From: Caenorhabditis remanei
Lineage: Eukaryota > Nematoda > Chromadorea > Rhabditida > Rhabditidae
Length of the DNA: 64,000 bases
Reading direction: 5' to 3'
NCBI RefSeq assembly: GCF_010183535.1
Contig: NC_071333.1
Span: 2,356,001 to 2,420,000 of the forward strand
Positions within the stretch are counted from its first letter, which is position 1. Every line of letters begins with the position of its first letter. A model generated the notes under the pieces. It was not told the DNA's origin and ran no database searches. It worked only from the letters and a program-made list of their open reading frames with translations. This document shows positions 56,539-64,000 of this stretch, piece by piece. The position numbers and the translations under genes are program-made.

Positions 56539-59500
56539 TTAAACAAAGACCATTCCATCCAAATCCGGGTGATTGTTGATTTGCTGTGTGAGTTCAGCCA
56601 CATCGCTATACACATCCATATTGAAAACTCGTCCCACCAGTCTGAAAATAAAAGAATTTAGATGAAAATATATAAAAATAATGAAAAGAAATGCTTACCT
56701 ATGAGCTTCAATAGCTCCATCCATTGTCTCCTTTGCACGTTTGGAAGCGAGATGAGCATAGAGTACTGGTGCTGGCAAAGCTACTGTCGAAGTAGCTCTA
56801 CAGAACATGTAAGTGAGAGCGTGAGTGACAGTTGGCCAGAACGTTGGGAGGGATCCATGCCAAGTGTTCCACAAGACATAGTAGTGAGTTGGACGAGCCA
56901 AACCAATTTGGCCGACTTGGGTCGTGAGGTAGAAGTCGTAGTAGTTAGTGGTTGTGACTGAATCCTCAACCAGCGTTCCTGGACGGACATTGAATCCTTG
57001 CTCCTCAATTCCCTCGGATTCGTCTTTCAAGAAGAAACGAGTGTGATGTCTCTTGGTGACAACAATGTAGGTGATTGATGGTTGGTAAGCGGGGTCAAAG
57101 GAAATACAAGCATTTTCAATGGCGAGTCTTTCTTCATAGAGAGTTCTCTGGAAATCTCCCTCTGATAGTCCATCTCGGTAGACTACAATATGAGCTGGAC
57201 GGATGCTATTGTGCATTGTGAAGTCAGCAATACGAGTCTTGATTTCATCCTGGAATCGGACGATTCTCTCTTCCCCGGCCGATTGAATTTTGGAGGAAGC
57301 ACGGTATTCGGTGCATTCTATGTCAATGTTTCCGACGACTGTAGCCACTGACATCTTCTTCACATCTGATTCTGGATCCTTGAGATCTCGGGTGCTTGGA
57401 TGGGAAACGTCGACTCCAAGGAAGAGAGTTGGCTCTCTGGGATTGGTGACCTTCGTCCATGACTTGTGGGTTCCGCCGCTTTCCAGTTTACGGTGAGTTG
57501 TTCCAACTTTTCCAAGAATTTTCTCAACTAGAAGACGAGTGAACTTGCAGGTAGCTGGTGTTGCCTGAAAAAGATATTAATTCAGCATTTTTCAAACTTT
57601 TCACGGGCCGAACTTGGGTTTGAAATTTAAAAACTTTTCAACGTAATTTTGAACGAAATTTTGAAATTTCGTGATTATTTTCCGAAATTGTCGAAATGTT
57701 TGACTTTTCCTGAAGAAACTGGACCGAAATTCCACAAATTTGCCAATTTTTAGTTTTTATAGTTATGAAACTCACCCCAATAGTGTTGAATGTGCTGTAA
57801 AGCATTCCTTGAGTGAACACTCCCAGCTGAGTATCAGCTAGATATTTCAACAAATTGTAGTCGTTACGGAACATGTTTCTGCTGTTCACGATGTTTGTAA
57901 ATCTCTGCTCAAAGATCACAAAGACAAGGGGAATAATCACTTCATCGTCACTTTTCTTATACTTGTCATCGATGTTGGTCTTGAGATCATGCAAGAAATT
58001 GTAGATCACAGCTGGTAAATCAACTCCTTGGAGGAACTCAGTGCTTCCTTGAATTGCAGCCTGTCCCATTTCTTCGTTTTCCCAACAGACCGGTTGACCA
58101 GCAGATTCGATGGCTCTCATCAAGTTGTGATAGCAGGTGCTGAAAGTAGATCATTGATACAAAGCATACATCAGCCTACTTGTCATAGTTGTAGAGAATG
58201 ACATTTTCGATTTCCGGATTAAGGAATCCGGAACCGATAAGAAATTTTACACTTTCCGCAATCCGGAACTCCAAATGATTTGTTAAATTTGGAAGACCAA
58301 GTCATTTTTTTCAATGTTTTTGATGATAAATAATGTTCAACACTACTTTTAAGGATCAAAAGCGAAAAAGAAGTTTAATAGACACCTTTTAAACTCAAAA
58401 AACCGAACATTTTAATATCGGGACTCCGGAAATCGGAAAATCAATTAACAGGAATTGGAATAAACTTTTTAAATCCGGTGTCCGGATTCCGGAGAACTAT
58501 GCTATCTGCCAAGCGGGCTAAACCGGGACGGGACGGGCGGGCGAGTAACATCTTATAAGTTGAAAAATATCCAAAAATTGTAGATCTCAGCAAGTTCTAT
58601 GGCTGTGACCAACTGCGGGAAGGATGGCTATTTGTTGATATACTACCGGTCGGACTAAAAAAACGTTTTGGTTAGTTTTTTAGCACTTCTTCCCGGCTCA
58701 CGACATATTAACAATCCGCCATTCGGCCTGCAGTAGGTCACAGGCATATAACTTGTCTACTTGCTCAGGTCTTCAACATTTCAGAATATCTTCCAATTTC
58801 GAATGATAGTCAAAAATTTGACTTTTTCGCGAACAAACTCAAAATAGTGAGTGCCCGGGACTTAACAAGTATGCTGGAATCTATATTTTGGTGCATTTTT
58901 TGCTCCTGATATTGTGTTTCAAGCGAATTACGCCCCGTCGACCCGGTTCGCAAGTATTTATATCATTTTTCATTAACTCACTCATCAATCTCAATATCAA
59001 CTTTATCGTTGTATGGGGATCCAATTTTCAAAATCGATCCCAGCAATCGCTTTTTCAGTTTTGGTGCAGATTTGTCAGTTGTTCTTTTGTACACTGCATC
59101 TTCCAGAACTTTACGAATTGGTTCGTGATCGACAGCTTTCCATTCCCCTTCATGATGCACATCCGAGAACTTGTCGTTTCCTCCATAAACAACTGTAGGT
59201 GGTGGGAGTACTGAAGCTTTCACAGAGAGCATTTCCTTGTCAATCGTGATTCCATGTCTCTTCATGTATCTATCATTATTGTCAACGACAGCTGGAACAT
59301 CCGTGATATTCTTCTGAGCCATAATATGTTGAAGTACGACAAGTCGTTGTTTGGCTGTGAATGTAGTCCATCGAACCATTTCAGACTTTTGTTCCAGAGT
59401 TGTCAATCCGGCGTATCTTTTCGGTTCAGCAATTAGAGTGACAAATTCCATTGGAAAAGCGATGAACCGATTACCATTCATTCTTGATGGTTTCTTTTGG

Positions 59501-61533
59501 ATACAGGGAAGGTTTGGATAGCGGAGGCGGATGTTTCTTCTGTTTAAGAAAAACTCTGCAACCGAGATCTCTCTTCCCAATTCCTCATTGAAGAACATCA
59601 ACTCTTGAGCTGATTTCTCTGTGACATCGTAGAATTTGAAGTCCCTGTTGGCTTGTCTGGCATTTCCCAACGCTCCATTACTCGTGACCTCTCCAGTGGC
59701 GTCAACTTCCACTGCACTCTCGAGAGTATAACACAGTTTCATCTTGTGGAGAATTGACTTCATGATTTCCCGGTTACCATGCGTAACTTTAGCGTTTTTC
59801 AGAGAATTGTCCCAATGGTTTTCAAAGTCCTCATCACTTATTGTTTCACCAGCAATCATTTCGACAAGGAGGCGGATCAGTGGATAACTTGGACGAGTGA
59901 ACATAGTGTGGGACACTGAAAAGTAAATAATGAAGAAAAGTCAACTGTCAAATTTGAATTCAAACTCACAATCATAACAAGCGGTGATTCCAGCACGGAG
60001 GTTCAACTTGATACCAATTGAAACACCAATTCGAGCATCCAATCCGTTTTTCAGTTCCAAGAAAAGTGGAGCATCATCGAAGTCTTCGCGATACTTCTCA
60101 TCTTGAATCATGAACATACTCCTCTTGAAAACTGTGAACTTGTTCTGGCACAGTCTGGAAAAAAACCGATTGAAGTTTTCATGAGGAGGTTTATAGTTTT
60201 TGTTCCGATAATTGATTTGTTGCGCAATTGTTCAACTAGGAACGCGTCAACGGCGCACCTTGAAGCTTTTGAGTTTCTATGAAATTTGCAGGTTTTGTTT
60301 ACTTTCAAAAGGCGTCAGAAGTGCACCAGACCGTTTTCATCTCACGTAGCCATTTTGTACAATTTCACTACATAAAACGCGTACTAGGCACGCCAGAAAT
60401 GTCCAATGAATTTGTTCTCTGTCATTTTCCCTCTCCAAAGCGCGCTAAAGACACCCCAGATTCGGTTTTCACTGATTCTTGTATAGAAAACGCGTCAATG
60501 GAGAGCCAGCCAGTGTAAATTTCATCAATCTTTTTTTTTCTGATTTCTTGATTGAAAATCGCGCCAGCGGTACCCCAGATACTAGTTTCTGTTATTTCTC
60601 TAAAAAAAAGCGCTTTCTCAGTAGTGTTCTCTTTGATTTTTACCTAAATTTTGTCCGAAAAACGCGTTCTTCTATCACTTTTCAGCAAAAAACTCAAATT
60701 TCTCCGATTTTTTTGTAAATCACACGGAAATATTGATATAAATTCGTGTTTGATCAATAAACTTAGAAAAAAACATACCTTGGATTTCTGACTCGAGCAG
60801 TTGCAATGGCGTCGATGAGTGTGGAGAGTAACTGGCTGTCTCTCTGAGCGATTCCTTCTCCGAATTCGAAACTCTGAGTGTATTTGTAAACGAAATAGTT
60901 TCGCCTGTCTCCGACAGTTTCCTGAGAGTTTGAAAGTTTCTCAATCGACCACAGAAGATTTACATCATTGAAGATGTAGTCGGCGGATCGCGGAAGCGCG
61001 CTTCGTCCATTTTTACTCGCGCAGATATCACGGAACATTGGAGCAGCTTCCTCTCGTTTTTCGAGTTTCTTTCGGTTTCGATAGACCTCGATATAATACT
61101 CGTGGATGAGGTAGGCTTGGGATGGTAGATGGACAAGAGCATGATTCGTCCAGAGTTCCGTCTTGCTTCCGACGTTTTTCTCATAAACGGATCCCTCTGG
61201 ACGTTTGAAGAACTCCTGCTTATTGTGCTCCAGATCTTTCTTCGCGACTGGAATTCGTGGGTAGTGCGCTGATCCAACGAGGTCTCCAGGATTGGCGACA
61301 CCTGCGGCGCTTCGTTCGAAACGCGGACGGGCTGGTCCGTTGTGGGAATACATGTTTCCACCACGAGCTCCTCCACGTCCTCCATTTATATCCATTCGTC
61401 TCATATCATGAGAAAGGTCAGCGCGACCACCACTACCTCCTTGTTGGTGTCCTCTACGTCCGTTCTCTTGATCATTACGACCGTCATCTCGGTAGCCACC
61501 GCCACCATTTCCACGATAGCCATTGAAGCTCAT
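56539..61533 (-). CDS. ergo-1: Argonaute, probably ERGO-1 (6 exons)
   Basis: Model: complement of 56539-56641, 56699-57564, 57776-58139, 58982-59915, 59970-60154 and 60779-61533. It totals 3,207 bases in phase, 1,068 residues. Residues 1-85 are a Gly/Arg-rich tail with RGG boxes (MSFNGYRGNGGGGYRDDG). The N domain follows. The PAZ domain includes FNEELGREISVAEFFLNRRN. The MID domain runs through VIYNFLHDLKTNIDD and LADTQLGVFTQGML. The PIWI domain has LFLGVDVSHP (Asp about 798), VVYRDGLSEGDF (Asp about 877), a glutamate near 844 and LPAPVLYAHLASKRAKE (His about 1017), so the DEDH slicer tetrad appears intact. Argonautes of this AGO-clade type bind 26G endo-siRNAs in C. elegans; ERGO-1 acts in oocytes and embryos. 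ALG-3/4 are the alternative identity. Arm-like surroundings favour ergo-1. Introns 1 and 3 hold repeats. Confidence 0.82.
58205..58500. mobile_element. MITE with TCCGGATT ends in Argonaute intron 3
   Basis: The left side has TTTCCGGATTAAGGAATCCG and the right side CCGGTGTCCGGATTCCGG, in mutual inversion around an AT-rich core. Its ends differ from the TTCCG family core, so it is a separate family. Confidence 0.6.
58501..58874. mobile_element. GC-rich foldback relative in Argonaute intron 3
   Basis: It shares with 6846-7222 the arms TAGATCTC.ACAAGTTCTATG-like, a GACCTACTACGGGCCGGATGG-like segment (here diverged) and the inverse near 58722, ending at AACAAGTATG. It is more decayed and has a second AT-rich insertion. 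Confidence 0.65.
60239..60680. repeat. Degenerate 50-70 bp motif array in Argonaute intron 1
   Basis: A (G/A)CGCG.C or GCGTC core followed in several copies by a GCACC or CCCC and CAGA box recurs at about 60243, 60311, 60379, 60441, 60491, 60560, 60610 and 60663. The intervals are 68, 68, 62, 50, 69, 50 and 53 bases. T-rich sequence fills between. It may be a decayed minisatellite or a set of binding sites. Confidence 0.5.
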
Positions 61534-61552
61534 AGCAGTTAAGTGATTCTGA
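61534..61552 (-). promoter_or_regulatory. Likely SL1 trans-splice acceptor of the Argonaute gene
   Basis: On the minus strand ATTTTTCAG ends 15 bases before the ATG at 61533. There is no donor-bearing upstream exon in sight. This is the usual place for spliced-leader addition in Caenorhabditis. Confidence 0.5.
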
Positions 61553-64000
61553 AAAATGATCACTTTGAACACATTTAGAGAAAAAAGTAGCAGAAATGGA
61601 AGACAGTAAAAAATGAAGTAAATGGAAGGTATCGAGTGAACGGGTAAGAGTAAAAATAGATGAACTATAGAAGACAGAAGGAGTGAATGCAATATAGGTC
61701 AGTTTTGGAAAAAAGAGATAACATGAATGCCATTGAGCAGAAGGGAATGAGAAAAACTGTTCATGTGAGACATAACAAAAACAGAAAAGGTGAGTATGGG
61801 AAGAAAAAACAAAATTATGCGCGCGAAACGCTCCTGGGCAGGATTAAGACTATGTGGCAATCCTTCCCACAGACCGGCTTTCCAACAGCGTATGCTATAA
61901 AAGAGAAAATCAATAAATGCTGGAAGACGGGAGGGACAGATGTAGTAGAGGACAACGGCAGAATGGCAAGAATGCAGCTGAATCTCTATTAGCAGAAAGT
62001 AATGGTCAGGATAATAAATATCGGGAGCAGGAGAGTCGAGGTTGGGAGGAGTCAATGGATGAATGCCAAGGGCAGGGGCCGGGGGTTAGCAATATTGCGC
62101 ACCAACCAAAAATTGAGTAGTGGATAACCAGAATGTATACTCCCTGTTCACAAAATGTTAAAAGATTTCGGTAGGTCATGGTCTGATAAGGGAACCCTTT
62201 GGAGATGCAGCTTTCAAACGATCTATAAATTTGGAGATAGGTACTTTCCACCCCGCGCAGCTCATTTCTGACAACAAAACCAGCTAACCGTCTCTGCGAG
62301 CCGAGTTATGAGCTATCAAACTTTTCATGGCAGAAATGGACTTCCCGTAGCTGAAAGTACCTATGATCAAATTTAAAAATTTATGAAAACCGCGTCTCTA
62401 AAGAATTCTCTTGTAAACGTACAAAACTTAATAGAAAACGGATGCGGACTCCTCGGCAATCGGCAAAAACCTGAATGCAACTGTTTCCCTATTAGCAGAT
62501 GGAAGTGGGCGGAGCTGTTAGAGTGATCCATATCGAGAGAAGAATAGGCAATGGTGGGCGGAGTCAAATAAGTATCTTGCGGCACGGGGAAAAGGGATTA
62601 GATGTATTGCGTACAGAAAAAATGAGAGAACAATAGATGAGATAAGATCTGGTATACAATCCGACAACAAGTAGATGACGATGATGAGACCATCTGTTCA
62701 AAAAGAACTTATGACCATCCAATGCTCATCTCAAACCTGGTTCATAATGAGGGAGACCGATTGGGAAAAAGAAAACGAGGCAAATAGAGTGAGGCGCATT
62801 CGGGGAGATGATGACGCGCTTTCAAACGACCTATAAAGTTGGTTATAGGAATTTTCGACCACGGGGAGTCCATTTCTGCAGTCAAAACCTGTTAAATATT
62901 TCTGCGAGCCGAATTATGAGCTCTCAAACGTTTCATATGGATAAGCCTGTTCATATGAAATTCCAAATCGGCGGTATATACACCTCCGCGCGGTTCCATT
63001 TGTGTTACCCAGCGGTTTCCCTGTGCTCCTTCGTCGTAAAAATGAAAATATCTTGCGTATACTACTTGTAGATTTCAAATTCCACGTGAAAAAAATGTAT
63101 GTACATACATGAAAAGTTTGAGAGCTCAAAACTCGGCTCTCGTGAACATTTAGCTGGTTTTGACAGCAAAAATGGACTCCCCGAAGTCTAAAATGCCTAT
63201 GACCAAATTCATAAGTCGTTTGAAAGTGGCGTCTCCGAAGAATATTCAAGTTCAATAATTCGGAGAGCAAATTTCAAAAGCAAGAGTTGTCCGAACGACA
63301 TACCTATCATAAATGATGAGATGAGAACGGGTACTCAGAATTCAAAAAAGTCAGAGTCAAATGTCTGTGAACCACGGACTGAGTTTCTAAACCCTACTGG
63401 TAAAAAAGACAGGGTTGGGAAATTCCGGGTTAGGCTAGGCTGATATTGGGACAAAATTTTTGCCGACAGTTATCAAAAAATGGTAGCATGAAAAACTGGG
63501 CGGAGCTGTTAGCGTTACCCATATCGAGAGGAAGCGTAGTCGAGGATGGGAGGAGTCAATTAAATATCTTGCGGCCCGGGGAAAAGGGATTAGTAGTATT
63601 GCGTACAGAAAAATGAGAGAACAATAGATGAGATAAGATCAGGTAAACAATCCGACAACAAGTAGATGACGATGATGAGACCATCTGTTCAAAAAGGACT
63701 AATGACCAACCAACGCTCATCTCGAACCTGGTTCATAATGAGGGAGACCGACTGGGAAAAAGAAAACGAGGCAAATAGAGTGAGGCGCATTCGGAAAGAT
63801 GGTGACGTCACTGAATATCTATAATGGACTCCACGAAGTCTAAAATGTCTATAACCGAACTCATAGGTTGTTTGAAAGTGGCGTCTTCAAAGAATATTCA
63901 AGTTCAATAATTCGGAGAGCAAATTTCGAAAGCAAGAGTTGTCCGAACGACATACCTATCATAAATGATGAGATGAGAACGGGCACTCAGAGTTCAAAAA
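61553..64000. repeat. Repeat-rich 5' region with direct duplications
   Basis: The segment 62506-62808 recurs at 63497-63803 (offset about 991), with AGAACAATAGATGAGATAAG, GATGACGATGATGAGACCAT and AGAAAACGAGGCAAATAGAG. The segment 63181-63355 recurs at 63833-64000 and probably beyond (offset about 652), with AGTTCAATAATTCGGAGAGC and CGAACGACATACCTATCAT. A CTTTCAAACGA(C/T)CTATAAA word recurs near 62212 and 62819. A weaker copy of the GGGAGGAGTCAAT part occurs near 62042. A CAGGGTTGGGAAATTCCGGG word at 63411 looks like a hAT-type end. No gene is supported. Confidence 0.75.

Noticed and set aside
61687..62120. Basic plus-strand frames upstream of the Argonaute gene
   Set aside because: No motif, biased composition and position within repeat-derived 5' DNA.

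Overview
The window reads as a gene-poor, repeat-rich chromosome-arm segment of a Caenorhabditis nematode, most likely C. elegans. Introns are often 45-55 bases with TTTCAG-type acceptors. Genes are small and scattered on both strands. The gene families are nematode ones: FBA_2 F-box proteins, a DUF316 pseudo-protease, transthyretin-like secreted proteins, a seven-helix chemoreceptor, cuticle-collagen debris and an Argonaute of the ERGO-1/ALG type. AT-rich spacers are packed with foldback elements and MITEs. Gene models were built by hand from splice signals and reading phase; no database was searched.

Layout. 0.8-2.6 kb: eight-exon coiled-coil gene (minus), with a second copy of its first exons at 8.3-8.6 kb. 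2.7-11.5 kb: MITEs, GC-rich foldbacks and about 1-kb direct repeats. 11.6-12.2 kb: DUF3557 pseudogene. 14.1-14.8 kb: secreted Cys-rich protein (plus). 15.8-18.4 kb: TLC-domain membrane protein (minus). 19.3 kb: solo LTR. 20.0-21.7 kb: inverted-repeat element carrying a tandemly duplicated ORF. 22.0-23.5 kb: C2H2 zinc-finger gene (minus). 24.1-27.2 kb and 29.3-30.5 kb: two F-box genes (minus). 28.1-29.2 kb: dead Merlin (ISXO2-like) transposase split by a hAT-type MITE. 30.6-31.8 kb: collagen relic. 31.9-33.1 kb: inverted-repeat element with a decayed PIF1-like helicase. 33.6-36.4 kb: chemoreceptor gene with one frameshift (minus). 36.8-43.5 kb: a 6.6-kb array of a 35-base repeat. 45.7-50.2 kb: TTR-like gene (plus), DUF316 gene (plus), TTR-like gene (minus). 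50.7-56.0 kb: duplications and inverted repeats. 56.5-61.5 kb: Argonaute gene (minus), about 1,068 residues with an intact catalytic tetrad, probably ergo-1. 62-64 kb: unexplained direct repeats extending out of the window.

The genes do not form an operon or a pathway; each is separated by repeats. The secreted TTR-like, DUF316 and Cys-rich proteins, the F-box proteins and the chemoreceptor belong to fast-evolving families typical of nematode autosome arms. The one functional link worth raising is that a small-RNA Argonaute lies in DNA rich in long, nearly perfect inverted repeats, which are potential dsRNA sources. That link is inference.
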